Source of the DNA: Mucidula mucida
Taxonomy: Eukaryota > Basidiomycota > Agaricomycetes > Agaricales > Physalacriaceae
Direction of reading: 5' to 3'
Assembly: GCA_015501055.1 (NCBI GenBank)
Contig: JADNYV010000131.1
Coordinates: forward strand, 1-64,000
Length of the DNA stretch: 64,000 nt
Shown: piece by piece, positions 20,944 to 32,554 of the stretch
Layout: every line of letters starts with the position of its first letter
Numbering within the stretch: the stretch's first letter is position 1
Notes under the pieces: model-generated
The model's database searches: none
The model's input: the letters and a program-made list of their open reading frames with translations, nothing else
What the model was told of the DNA's origin: nothing
Made by a program: the position numbers and the translations under genes

Positions 20944-22570
20944 GTGCAAAGAGGAATCCGGTAATCATAATTAGATAAGCTGCATCTCTCTCTCTCCCTC
21001 TCATTACGACTATGTTCTCTTGTGCATATTCTCTCTTTTCCACATCGCCCAACTCATTCTTTATAGTTCGTCATGACAAAGCCGTTTTGGGTCCTCAACA
21101 GCCATCCTCCCGTTGTCAGAGAAGCTGCCAAGGCGGTTGCCAATCTTCACTGTTCCTCTCTGCTCTCGCAACACAATATGGACAAACTGATTCAACATTT
21201 TAAATCTGGCCATGGACATTATCTACACACCAAAGATGGTACACTATGCAGATGGGACGCGCTACTCCAAATCACAAGGCGTCCTCGTGCATAGAGGTTG
21301 GCGCGTTGTCTGCGCAGACAACCTTAAAATCATGTTGCTTTCCTTTCCGTTAAACCCCTCATTACCCTTGTTACACAAAAAGATCAACAAAGCCTTTTGT
21401 AACATCCCGCCGGAAGCCATTGTTGTCTGGCATACAAAGATCACCGGGCATCTATCCATATCAAAATCGGGTGCAGGAGGCGCTGGGATTCTCGTTGCCG
21501 CTACTCCGAGTAACACAACAGATTCTGTGGCTGTGGCCCCAGTTGAAGGCGCCACTGGACCGTCGAGACAGGCGGAAGACGCTGACGCCGTTGTCCCTCT
21601 GACTGGCAGCTCGTCCTGTCCGTCATACGACAATGTTGGGACCCTTCATGAGCCATTGCCAATTGATGTGGAGGTCCTATGCGGTGGTGATGTGGTCACT
21701 TCAGTCATGAACGACGCGTCATAGACTGGGTCTGCAGCGCTAGTCGGCAAGGGCACTCCTGGGCTGTCAAGCCAGGCTGAAGGCGCTGACATATGTGGCA
21801 TTGTAACCTCCAAGATCTTGCCGACAGATGACATTGTTGACATTATTCCTCCGAGTCAGCTCTCCCTTACTGGTGTAGAAGTGGCCAATGTCGTGTCAGC
21901 TGGGGTTATCAAAGACGTTGCTGGCCTGTTGAATCAGGTTGAATAGTCAACATATTACATTCGCTGAAGCTGACGGCTTGTGTGGTCCCTCTCCTGGTTC
22001 TGAGCCCCTCGTCATGAACAAGACCGCCAGTCTCCCTTTTGATTGTACTCCTTCCCCATCTTCCATGTTACCTTCCAAGGTGGCACTCAATACCACTGAG
22101 GCTATGAGCCTAGTACCTGCGCGCCAGGTTAACAATGGATTTTCAGGTGCCTCCAGCTCCTTGACGGATTTTGTTGTAGGAAAGCGCGCCTTGCCAATCA
22201 ATAATGACTCGGAGGTTGCATCGGACGTGCCTCCGCAGGCAAGCCTGAAGCGGCAGAAGAGGAGTTGGTGGCCCCCGTTTTTGATCCTAGGTGTTTTTAT
22301 GCGCATACATTCAGGGTCATTTACTTTACTACGACAATCTGCATCATCCCATTCTGTAGGACCTGCGTTCTTTATTTCACAATCCTTTCATTTTAGATTG
22401 TCATGTTGTACACTACTACTTATACTACAATACTCCATTAAGCATCTTCCTATAGCACACTGTCATTGTACGTCTACTTCTGTATCCGCATTTGTTTATC
22501 ACAATCTTTTGGGTTCACATTCTGAGTATCCCAGCCTTAATCTTTGTACTCGGTGATCCATGTCTCGTCC
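20944..22570 (+). repeat. unidentified dispersed repeat with broken ORFs
   Basis: The sequence interrupts duplication copy 1 and is absent from copy 2. It begins with a CT run (20,983-21,001) and carries an ORF at 21,212-21,724, in-frame continuations stopped near 21,722 and 21,944, and a last ORF from 21,939 with a PLPIN/KRQKR segment. A second, more damaged copy lies at about 53,990-54,690 (shared peptide strings such as VVPLTGSSSCP, AGLLNQVE and GLCGPSPGSEPL). The multi-copy nature and presence/absence between duplicates suggest a mobile element. I cannot assign a superfamily, and no terminal repeats were found. Confidence 0.55.
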
Positions 22571-22576
22571 TGTCGC

Positions 22577-22810
22577 CAAACTCAACCCGCCGGGCTTTCC
22601 TCAAGACCCGACATTGATGTAGTGAAATTTCAAGCTTCGAGATAACTTGATGAAGAAACCTGATGTCTATACTTGTCCATACATAATCTTAACCACACAT
22701 CCAACAAAGTGCTCTTGATGTGCCTATAGTAGGGACCGACGATCTGTACACGGGGCAGTACCTTGACTCTGCCTCTACATTAGACCAGAAGCCGTCAGAG
22801 CGGGATGTCG
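22577..22810 (+). repeat. distal piece of the segmental duplication
   Basis: 22,577-22,720 matches 40,599-40,745 (CAACCCGC(C/T)GGGC through CCAACAAAGT), and GACGATCTGTACACGGGGCAGTA matches the sequence near 42,540. No gene is seen. Confidence 0.6.
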
Positions 22811-23040
22811 GTCGGTCGAGATAATCGCGTTCCAACCAGGTCAGACAACTGTGATACTGCCAGCTGAAGGAGAGTCATGGCATTTGGAGTGATAAAACCA
22901 AACGGCCTAGCTGAATGAATGTGATGACATTCGTGAACCGTATGATCCTCCTGCTGCGATAGGGCTCTTATCTTCAGAAATTCGACTGTAGGGGCCGGCC
23001 GTGGGAAAATCTCGATTGACTTGGGTCAATTGGCTGTATC

Positions 23041-23480
23041 ACAACAACAACAACAACAACGGCTGCTGAAGGCCCAGGAAAGCTTTGAGTACCACCACTA
23101 GCACAGTGCATGCCGAGTTCTCCACCGACCCACCACCACATCAGTGTTTTGTTCTTCTTCCCGTAGTCCCGTGGCATTTTCTTGTTCGTTCCAGTGCGCC
23201 CCGTGGCATTTTTCTTGTTCGTTCCAGTGCGCCCCGTGGCATTTTTCTTGTTTGTTCCGTAGCCCCGTGGCCTGCTCTGGTTGAGTCTTAGCCCCGTGGG
23301 CCGTGGCATGGTTGTATTCGTGCTCTTGTCTGTTTGTCCGTGGTTTTGTGGTCCGTAATTTGGTTTCATTTTCCGTGCTCTTGTTCGTGGTTCCGTGTCC
23401 GTGTTCTGATTCGTAATTTTGTGTCCGTCGTGATTTTCGTGGTCCGTGCTCTCGTCTGTGGTTTTGGGTTTGCGCATGTA
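23041..23480. repeat. simple and tandem repeats
   Basis: A (CAA)n run at 23,042-23,060 is followed by three tandem copies of a ~33-bp unit containing CCCCGTGGCATTTTTCTTG (about 23,167-23,270), then a CCGTG/GTTC-rich low-complexity tract to about 23,470. Open frames across it are compositional and not believed to be genes. Confidence 0.7.
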
Positions 23481-23810
23481 TTATGTCCTTGTCGCTGTCC
23501 GGCCTCTCGCTGTGTCTGTTTGTCTCAGACGCAATTGCCGGGCGTGCACTGGCACGACTCCGTAATGTGCCTCTGTGTCTTGGTTCATCCTGGACGTCTC
23601 AATCGGGATGGTGCTAGAAGAGAACAGCGTTGTCTGTGGGGGAGTTGACGGTTGAACCCCTGTCAGCTCCCGCTGAATGAACGACTCTAAGCGCTTGCGC
23701 GGCCGCCATGCCACATGCAGATTACCGGACTGGGTCAACATTGCTTGGACTCCTCTGACTGGGGCTGCCTGGGTTGACGACTCATCACGCTGATTTGATA
23801 CTGTACGGGA

Positions 23811-23995
23811 GACGGTTGAAATGACAATGTTTGTGCAGTTTTTTATGCCTATCTACGGAATTGAGGCAGTGACAGACAGTCAGACTGGTCCCAATACTGG
23901 TCTCTTGGTTGGTCTGTATCGGAGCTGTTGACATAGATTCAAAGTTTTGTTTAATCTATTTTCATACCCTTGAATGGTGGCCCTGCCTTGCTTCG
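23811..23995 (+). repeat. ~185-bp direct repeat, copy 1
   Basis: It matches 24,770-24,960: both run from ACG(G/A)TTGAAATGACAATGT to CATACCCTTGAATGG and GTGGCCCTGCCTTGCTT. Function unknown, no gene inside. Confidence 0.65.
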
Positions 23996-24769
23996 TGTTT
24001 TCCCACCCACCTGGACGAGAACACACTCCATCAACGAATGAACTGCAAGGAGAACGCCGGTGTGAATACACCACATCCACCACATCTGACGCGTTCAGGC
24101 TTAAAATAGGCCCGCACCGTCCAAGATGAGCTACAAAGAAGCGCCGTGTGGGTACATGTAGGTGGAGCTCTGGTACGGGAAAGCGCAACTGGAACGCATG
24201 CCGTTACGTAGGCTTCGACGCGTATGTTGTTCCGCTGACGCACCTAAGCAGTCCTCGAGTCCCAATCCATGACAGCTCAAAATGGTCGCTGAGGTGTGGG
24301 CAACTGTCCGTTTGCTAGCTGCATATCGCGGGAGCCAAGATTATAATCATGGCATCGATGGGACAGTATACTCGCCAAGTAGACAATACGAGTAATGTCT
24401 AACACCACCATCCTTCGCCTTGTTCCACCACGTCCAAGGCTTCACACTCGTTCAACTCCAGCGCAACAACCACTACCACCGTAAGCTTCTTGTCTTCAGA
24501 CCGTAGCGCGCCCTCCTGCTGGAGCTGCTGTCGAAGAGTGGCCACCACCGATTGGCTCTGTGTCAAGGCTTTGCTAAGCGTGTGTCTCTCGTCCTCTACT
24601 AGTACTACAATGTGGGCTACGAGTGGGCCATTCCCTCCCTGGACATCTCCACGGCCACGAGGACTGCAAGCGCGGAGGACTAGTCAAGACATCGCTCGTA
24701 CTACCTCCGTTCACCACTCCCACTGCCAACCACGAATGACTGCATAACGACTTGTGAGTGTTGGTATCG

Positions 24770-24960
24770 TGTGGGGACGATTGAAATGACAATGTATGTG
24801 CAGGTTTTCTGCCTGAATACGGAATTGCTGCAGTGATGGATAGACTGGCCCCGACTGTCTTGTTTAGTTTGTATCGGAGATGTTGGCATTGATTCGAAGT
24901 TTTGATTCGATTTATTTTCATACCCTTGAATGGAATGGTGGCCCTGCCTTGCTTTGTGGT
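24770..24960 (+). repeat. ~185-bp direct repeat, copy 2
   Basis: Second copy of the repeat at 23,811-23,995, about 960 bp away in the same orientation. The stretches 23,480-23,810, 23,996-24,769 and 24,961-25,297 hold no supported gene. Confidence 0.65.
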
Positions 24961-25297
24961 GGGGGTAAACGAAGTGAGGAATGCTGGTCGTCTTCCTAGC
25001 GTGAGGTTGGGCCCTTTAGGGGACCAGTGCACAGCGCGGGGAGTCGATCGGCCTGGAGCGTGTGAGTTGGGCACACACGTGGTCCGAAAACCTGTCGTCT
25101 TAACCATAAGGCGAGGGTTATCCTGCCACCACCACCATTGGCACCAACACTTTCAGATCCGATAGACCAAAGCTGAGGTTTGCCCATTCACAGGCCGACT
25201 AAATCGCCTACAAGTCTACTAGTGCCGTGTTCTCCCCTTTGTACGTATCTCCAATGCTCGGCCGACGACCTATCTCATATTGCGCAGAGACGACAGT

Positions 25298-26401
25298 ATG
25301 GCCCATTGTTCAGATCTTCCCCCGGAGCTCATTGCACTCATCATCGACTTTAACCATGATGCACAATCAACTCTCTGGCAATGCTCCTTAGTCTGTCGCA
25401 CGTGGCTTTCTCCCAGTCAGCGCCTGCTCTTCCACATATTTCAATGGTTCGAACTTGAAAGAGTTGTCCCTTTTCGAGATTTTCTTCTAGGCGCTTTAGA
25501 ACTTGGTGCCTACATTTGAGAGGTTTCTATTTACCGCAGACAAGAAGCACCCGAGTCTAAAGGCACGGACAGGGAAGGCGTCCAAGGCCTTTTTTCTCTA
25601 CTTCCCAATATAACCAAAATCAAACTATACTTCTTGGCATCATCTCCCTTCCTCTTTTCCAACGCCATCCTACGACAGTGCTCAGAACTTTGCAAGTTAA
25701 CAATCGCGCCTGCCCGCGGCGGAATGCACCATGTCATTTCCCCCGCCGCTTTAATGTCAAACTTCCAAGACACAACCGTAAAGAACCTTCAGCTCAGGCT
25801 CCTAGAGCTGCCGTCTACAATAGACAGTCCTCTCGATTTGGATGTCACAGTTTGTTCCGTAGAGTGCCTTACCCTCGATTCGCCAGGCAATCTTGCTGTG
25901 AGGTTTCCCTATTTCCGACGTATCCTTCCCAACTGGAGCGAATTCAAAATCTTGTGCGTTCAAGACAACATGCGGCCTTGGGGCAATGCATTACAGACCT
26001 GCGATCTTTCTCATCTTCACCGATTACATGTTCGTGTCTTCATTCGTGAGTTTTCATCACCTTGCTCTAGTTCTGCTTCTGATATGCCTTCAGGTTCCAA
26101 TCTCCATTCTGCAACTCAACTTTTCACATATAATGAGGCTTCTCCTCTCTTTTCATCTGCATCTGCACCAAAGATAGACCATCTGCTGTTGATACTCGAC
26201 TATGCGCCCTCAGACAATATCGCCATCGAGGTGGTTTCCAGTATGGTCGAGTGGTATCGATGCACCTTGGCAGCCCTATCACAGGGCAAGGAGAGTACGC
26301 TGAAGAACCTCACGCTTACCGTGATGGCTCTCAATGATCCCGCCGTCGCCACCGCATGGGCAAAGGTTGATGACGTTCTATCTACGGACACGTTCAGCAG
26401 G
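25298..26401 (+). pseudogene. F-box protein gene, 5' part, interrupted by a transposon
   Basis: The N-terminal F-box (DLPPELIALIIDFN...CSLVCRTWLSPSQ) is followed by a divergent repeat region, co-linear with the intact paralogue at 33,275-34,545. F-box proteins recruit substrates to SCF ubiquitin ligases, and this agaric type is highly expanded. A predicted intron (26,046-26,093) sits where the paralogue has one. TGA at 25,517-25,519 (probably from CGA) breaks the frame early. Similarity to the paralogue stops at 26,401, where a terminal inverted repeat begins. The missing 3' end is found at 32,427-32,554. The gene is dead twice over. Confidence 0.82.
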
Positions 26402-26778
26402 CTACACCGCCAAAGTTGGTACACATGTCCGTGACATGAGATCCACACCTTGATAGCATGACGCCGCCGTGTTTCCGCTGCCCGATCACCAGCTGAGTTC
26501 CAGGTTTGGGGACGTATAGGCACATACTGGTGCCATGAACGGCTGTTCGACACGTACTATGCAGTGCTGGGGGCCATGTCTCCAACTATGTAGTATATAC
26601 TCCTTAAGCAACATATGTCCTGTCTTCGGCTCATCCACCATCAATCATTGAAGCAATGTGGCTACTGGATTGTGTACAGTTGAGAAACCAGGCAGATTTA
26701 TTTCGTAACACAACCTTTCTTTTAATACCGACGACTGATCAAAATTACTAGCATACAACAAAATAATATCTATGACGA

Positions 26779-28166
26779 CTATGAAGGCAAGGTAGCACCG
26801 GAAGTGGCTGCACCAGCAGTACCTTCCGAAGATTCTTCATCGGGCTGGGCAGAGCTGGCGGCACTCATTGTTGCGGCCCGAATGAAGTTGTCGACTCCTT
26901 CCTGGAAGGTATCAACATCCTCCAAGACATCTTGTCCATCATTGCCCTCCGCGTCGGCCTGACCGTATGTCTTCTGATCTGATTCAAGGATGAATTTAAA
27001 AGCCCTGATAATCACTTTTGTCAGCCCGAGGACATCATGATCACAAGCGACATACTTCACCAACTGTTTTGGATTACCGGCAGCCTTGTCGTGAATCGAG
27101 GCCAGACTGGCGTCGAGCCGATCCCAGAGGTTCGAGCCCATATTCTTGACATATACTTTCCGCTGTAGAGAATGGCATTGGTAAAGATTGTGAGCAATGA
27201 AGATATACACACCATCACGGCGATACGACAGCACAGAGGGATCGAAATTGTACACTCGGTACCTTCAACAAAGCTTCGAGCAAGATCAAAGATGTGCTGG
27301 CACTTGTTGTCGGGCAACCGTCTCAGTTTACCCTTCCTGACAGTCTCGTGTACACTGGCTGCCAGCTGATCGATATGTTAACGGATGATTGTGAACAGTG
27401 GGGAAACATACGAGTTTCTTGAACTTGGACCGCTTTTGGGTAAGAGCCTTCTGGGCGCAGGCCTTGACGCGGCCCATGGCCGCCGGGAAACACTTGATGT
27501 TGGGCGGCAAATCAAAATGGTACTTCTTGATGATATCCTGCCAGCGAAAGGTTAGCCATAGTGTGAAAACAAAAAGAAACAGACCATGAGGTGCTTTGTG
27601 GCAGTGTTGCCCTTATAGCTGCTGATCTTCGATGAGAGAAGGATGGCAACAGCGTAGATATTAATATTTTTCTGTGAAACCCATCAGCGAGGCAAAGCAA
27701 TATCGAAGCACATACCTCAAGCTCATCGGAAACCTTAAAGGACGGCTGGCTGACAACAATTTTGTCGATTGCATTGTGGTTGGCCATTACCGCAATGAAT
27801 AGCTTGCATTCACGCACAGTTACAGTGTCCTTGAATGTATCAATAAGAAAATAATAGAGGAACATCGCTCAGGTTTACCTGGAGAAAACTTTTGAGCTCG
27901 TCTTGCTGCTCCGTACGAAGCTTTTTGCGAGCAGCCAACCGTTTCATGGCTTGGACAACATTGGGATTCGGGGCGCCTGATCCGACTGTATTGCCATTAG
28001 CCGTTACCGTTTCAACATTGGGAGGGAGGTCGATCTCATCCTCTGCGTCTTCGTCGCGGGCATGCTTGGGAGCATGGACAGGAGAGGACGAATCCATGGC
28101 AGTAAAGACGTCGCCAAAGTCATCGTCGTTGTCATCACAAGGGACAGAGGAGGCTCGAGAGGACAT
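26779..28166 (-). CDS. transposon-associated protein of unknown function, six exons, intact
   Basis: The exons in transcript order are 27,879-28,166, 27,716-27,829, 27,585-27,671, 27,412-27,537, 27,213-27,365 and 26,779-27,162. All introns are phase 0 and 44-50 nt (donors GTAAAC, GTATGT, GTCTGT, GTATGT and GTGTGT). The 383-residue product has no break. The N-terminal ~70 residues are acidic and disordered. A conserved-looking helical core starts at a basic segment (RLAARKKLRTEQQDELKSFL), and the acidic Ala/Ser-rich tail is probably disordered. To my recollection similar proteins are abundant in agaric genomes, but I cannot give a domain name. It starts 157 bp from the oppositely oriented gene and may share its promoter. 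Confidence 0.72.
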
Positions 28167-28323
28167 AGTGGTGGTGCGAGGGCAAGGTGCACTGTGAAAA
28201 AAAATCCAACAACAAGGCAGGAATAAGGCTCCTGCCAAACAATGAACAGCGTCTTGAAAGAGCGGGCGGTGTCTCGACAACAAGTAACAGGGAGCCAAAT
28301 ATCTTTCCATATTTTCCACCTCA
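28167..28323. promoter_or_regulatory. shared divergent promoter region of the 6-kb element
   Basis: 157 bp separate the two divergent start codons. It contains an A-run (28,197-28,203) on the plus strand and no clear TATA box. Its role as a bidirectional promoter is inferred from the layout only. Confidence 0.4.
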
Positions 28324-31300
28324 ATGCCACCAAAGAGGACAAACAACCTGCCCAATGGTGAGCTCCATATAGGACGAATGCATGAAATATTAACATACCG
28401 TGAAGGTTTTATTGAGAGCCAAGATAAATCTCATGTGTTCTGCAGTCTGTGCAATGGTGAAATGATTCCGGAGCCGTCATCGCGGTTGTGGGTATCCAAT
28501 CAAAAGGTGTTGATAGACTGACATATAGCGTCAAAAGCCCACTTGGACGCGCTATCCCTTGCACAAGCAGGCCGCTTGGAGGTGGCTTCTGCAGCGGAAG
28601 AGCGTTGTAGAGACAACATGTCACGATTGAACGCTCATATGGCGGCATCTACAAGAGCAATCCCCGGAAAGAATAAGCACAATACATCCATGTCAAAAAC
28701 AAGGCCAGACAACACACCATTACAGCAGGAATACAACGAGCTTCTGGACAACTGCTTGTTCAGCCCATCCGACTTTGAATTTGAATCAGGAGACGACAGT
28801 TGTGTTTAGAACAATATGTTGCAACGCGCAGTCGATGAATTTGGGTTGTGGAATGCTCAGGCCACCGCTGATGCTCTTGGAATTGATGGTGAGGAACAGG
28901 ATATGGATGACAAGCACGAAGAGGATGAGGTGCTGGCAGAGATCATGATGGAAAATGGTCAGGACACGCACAACTTCATCACATGTTACTCATCGCTGAC
29001 ATAACTCAACATAGCTCCCGATGCGCCGTCACCAGAGATTATCCAGAACGGTTTCAAGAAGAACTCTGATTATTTTCCCTATGACTCTAAGACGGTATAG
29101 TGCTCCTGAACACTGTTTACCTATGTTCATTTCTTCCAGATGTTTTTACTCAACACGTTGGACAATCTGGCACGACTATGTGTATCAAATTCTCTCATGC
29201 GCGTTTTTCTTCTCGTTTTGAAAGAATGCGGTGGACGGGATGTGCCTTCCTTTGACCGACTATGTGCTGTTCAAAAGACGTTACACGCCAGTTGCGGAGT
29301 ACCCACCGTGCCATGTGAATCAGCCTTTGGGAACGTTTTCTACTTAAATGATCCGTGGACAATTGTTGTGCAGGTAGTCTGTCTGAATCTATTCTAGTCT
29401 TGGTTTCTGACGCTTTTTAAGGACTGGGCAAATCCTGCTATATGCAAGTTCCTCCGCGTCTATCCCAAAATTCCTGAAGATGGAGTAATACGCGAGGTTT
29501 GGCATGCCGCAAAATGGAGATGCACAATGAGCCTGGACCTCCTTAGTCCAATGTTCGACGCTGGCGGCCGTCATTTCTATGTTAATGAGGTCGCTGAGCT
29601 GCAAGACGGACGAAAGGTTATTCCTCTTCGTTGGGTTACATTCAAGGGGAATGTGTATGCAGACGCGATGCTAGTTGAGACAAGACCTCAGGTATGTCAT
29701 TTGTTACGGGGAACTATATCTGTACGATCTAATCAAATACACCGTAGAACAACATTGTCATCAATGAAACCGTCACTTTGATTGCAGCCAAGGATCTAAA
29801 GTTGAACTATCTTGACTTAGAGCATGAAGGGCGCCTTCCATCGTGGGCAGGTAACGTATTTGAGAATTCCAGTTGAATTCTTGAACTGATTTTGGGTTTA
29901 GTGTCTGTTCCGAACCGCGACGTCCCAGATCCAGCACGTATGCCGAATCCTAAGTGCGAGATAGCGGGCGGGGACCCTTTATATACTTCATTCGTTGACT
30001 ATTTTGGTGATGATGTCTCTGGAAACCATTCAAAATCTTGGAATAAGCATTATAATGCCTATATGACTCATCAAAATCTGCCGCGCAAGCTGCTTCAACA
30101 GGAGTTTCATGTTCATTTCATCTCCTCCTCTCCAAATGCATCAATTCCGGAACAGTATGTGGAGTTCAAGGCTGTCGTTGAGTATGGCATCTATTTTCTT
30201 TGTTTTTGTACAGTACTATCACTGATTCTTTATCAGATCAACTCAGCGAGAACCTGTTCGCGTTTGTGATGCCCTCACCAAAGAAACCACTTGCTTTTCA
30301 ATTGTACCACATGGCGGGCCCTCAGACAATCCAATGCAGAGTGAGATTTGCGGACATATTGGGGCAAAAGGCAATTATCCGTGTCGCAAATGTGAAGTCG
30401 GCGGAACCCAAGCCACAAAACGTGAGAATGACGGATTTCACGCACTGTTCGAGGTAAACACAATACCTCTGCCTTCAACCTGGACTGATGCGCGCAACAG
30501 GCGGAGAACCCGCGCTCCAAGGAAGCTATTCTCGCCAAACTTGAGAAGCAGGTGCGACTGGCCTGTCATGGGGTTGCAAAGCCAATTGGCGAGTCCCAAA
30601 CCGCATCTGGAATAAAGGACACATACACCCAGCACTGGATCCAGTATCTTCTTGGCCACTTTTACGAAATCAAATCCTCCCCGCAGAATACCAAATCGGA
30701 TGCAGACATTGAACGGGAACTCGTCCAATGGACTATCAATAACCGCGACTTGATTTACAACAGCTTTCTCACGACCAAGGGTATGTTTAAACACACTCAG
30801 CGAATATGTGAATCTTACAGACAGACAGGTTTCGATTCAACGAAAGATACACCCGTCGAGATACTGCACACAATCCTTCTCGGTATCGTGAAGTATATAT
30901 GGCACGGCTCGCATACTCGACTACCATGAGTACCGACCTGACTCGCGGTGGTACACCTGCCGGTACGCTGTCTCTGCATCACAAGAGGAGTGTTATGTCA
31001 GGTCCTGGGTTTTCCTTAACTTGCCTCTCACTCATGTACGTATATCTCTTCTACTTATATGTCAATGATGTATCTAACGCACTCATTTAGGACATCACTA
31101 TTGGGCGTATATCTGGGATTTATTCCTCGGTCACACCAGCAACACCCCCCGCTATTGTTGTCATTGATGTCTTTCAAGCCTCAGACTTGCGAGACGAGGT
31201 GTATGGCATGCCAGTACTAACCCAACAGAATCAGGAACCCTTGTTGGTCATTGTTTCTACCAAGGTATGACGGTGCATGTCTGTTTGCAGCACTCAGACA

Positions 31301-31955
31301 ACTAATCTGTTCGATGCAGGATATACAGTTTAAATTCAATGTGCAGCATGATTGTGCTGCCGCAAAGTGCGAGCCCACTGGGCGACAACCGAAAAAACAG
31401 GAACACCGCAAAACCTTGGTGATGGAGTCTTTCATCGAGCACCGTGAACTCGAACAACACTTCATCAATCTGCATGTGTTTCACAATGCTCATCTCATTC
31501 AAGCATTGCTTCCGCGCCATCTGACTGTTCCGGTCCCTCTGTTCACGAACAGGTGTGCTTTCCATAATGAACAGGCCGCTACCTTACGAAGGATGCATGC
31601 TCAGAAATCCCAAGCAAAGAAGGACGGCGCGAAAGATAAATCAACTCCGCCATCAGCTACAGGAACTCGCAAACGGAAGAACGTTAAGGACAGCGGCGGT
31701 AAGAAGAAGAAACAACGGACAAATGGGACTGTTGGTGAAGTAGCGGACTCGGAGGGCACATCGTTGGCACAAGGACGACAGTGCAGGGCGGTGCGGCGGT
31801 CTTGGAAGCTTCTTGAGGGTGCGACTGAGCAGGATGTTGATGATGACAAAGACAACGGGGAGATTCTGAGCCGACCGGAGTTAGGCGATTCTGATATGGA
31901 CGACTCGTTCGAAATTGTAGATGATGATGATGAGTGTGATATAGACATGTATTAG
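28324..31955 (+). pseudogene. large transposase-like protein of the 6-kb element, broken
   Basis: A multi-exon gene resembling a repeated agaric protein family that looks transposon-encoded. The N-terminus carries a zinc-finger-like C-x2-C (FCSLCNGE) with a later HIASKAH. The middle contains EICGHIGAKGNYPCRKC, then a DTPVEILHTILLGIVKYIW segment. The C-terminus has FKFNVQHDCAAAKCEPTG and a basic, then acidic tail ending near 31,955. Breaks: TGA at 28,519-28,521 inside the zinc-finger region, TAG at 28,807-28,809, and loss of the part expected between about 30,925 and 31,215. Introns are visible, for example near 28,957-29,014, 29,095-29,140 and 29,373-29,421. The relation to CACTA/tnp2-type transposases is a guess. 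Confidence 0.6.
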
Positions 31956-32160
31956 ACATATATTGCACATGCATCTTCAATACTACCTATGATATGTAGC
32001 TCATCTTCTGCGTGGTCTGGTCCCCAGCTGTATGCGAAGTCTGAGACCTACCTGGGCACCCGGACCTGAGCACACAGCTGGTAACCAGCCAGAATGCATG
32101 ATCTACCCAGTTCATCGATCTGCTGGTGTCAGGCTGAGCTTGCCAGGTGGCTCAAGCATA

Positions 32161-32404
32161 CTGTAGTGTTTCGACCGCAAATTCACATAACGGGTCACGG
32201 GGGTCTTTGAAGTGAAGCTATATATACATCATAACGGGTCACGGACCACTTTGGTCAGGCACGAGCCTCCAAATAAGGAAATTTCAGGTCCCGCTATAAG
32301 CGGAACTGTCCAAAAAAGGCAATTTAAGGGTCTGTGAAGCTGTTCGCTGTAACTTCAGACCATAATGGGTCACAGGCTGTGAAGTTACGGTCGAAACGCT
32401 ACAG
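32161..32404 (+). mobile_element. 244-bp TA-flanked MITE, copy 2
   Basis: Nearly identical to the copy at 3386-3629, with the same ends and length and TA on both sides (32,159-32,160 and 32,405-32,406). It sits 8 bp inside the right terminal repeat of the 6-kb element, so it arrived after that element. Confidence 0.92.
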
Positions 32405-32426
32405 TATAATTGCTTTGGCGGAGTAG

Positions 32427-32554
32427 AATGTGTTCACTTTTTTGACAGGAGAAAAAGGCGTATCGAGATATTGTCATGTCCCAGTACAGTGCGCATGCTT
32501 CAACAAGTTCTGCCCAAGCTGTGGAGAGGAGGAAAGTTGGCAGTGTAGGGAACG
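32427..32554 (+). pseudogene. F-box protein gene, 3' end, separated from its 5' part
   Basis: The last codons translate to MLQQVLPKLWRGGKLAV and stop at 32,554, matching the intact paralogue's LLQEALPKLSRLGKLAV. With 25,298-26,401 it makes up one F-box gene split by the 6-kb element. Some 20 bp next to the transposon end do not align clearly. Confidence 0.7.

Larger units (their letters stand above)
26402..32426. mobile_element. ~6-kb two-gene DNA-transposon-like element inserted in an F-box gene
   Basis: Left end CTACACCGCCAAAG (26,402-26,415) and right end CTTTGGCGGAGTAG (32,413-32,426) form a 14-bp inverted repeat with one mismatch. About 85-95 bp inside each end a second pair matches in inverse orientation (ACCAGCTGAGTTCCAGGT near 26,488 and ACCAGCTGTGTGCTCAGGT on the minus strand near 32,085), once the later MITE is discounted. 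The ends coincide with the break in the flanking F-box gene. Inside are two divergent genes (26,779-28,166 minus; 28,324-31,955 plus). No exact target duplication could be seen. Confidence 0.65.

Noticed and set aside
22974..23477. 167-residue minus-strand frame with repeated TGTNKKNATGR
   Set aside because: It is the translation of a tandem repeat and a CCGTG-rich tract, with no splice or start evidence.
25020..25110. A tRNA-like stretch (TCGTCTTAACCATAAGGCG)
   Set aside because: No B-box, no acceptor stem and no complete cloverleaf could be drawn. No tRNA gene is supported in the window.
27892..28197. 101-residue plus-strand frame
   Set aside because: It is antisense to exon 1 of the six-exon gene, which joins without a break.
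26402..32426. Assignment of the 6-kb element to the KDZ (Kyakuja-Dileera-Zisupton) or Plavaka groups
   Set aside because: I looked for the typical conserved strings of those transposases and did not find them. The large gene is left unassigned.
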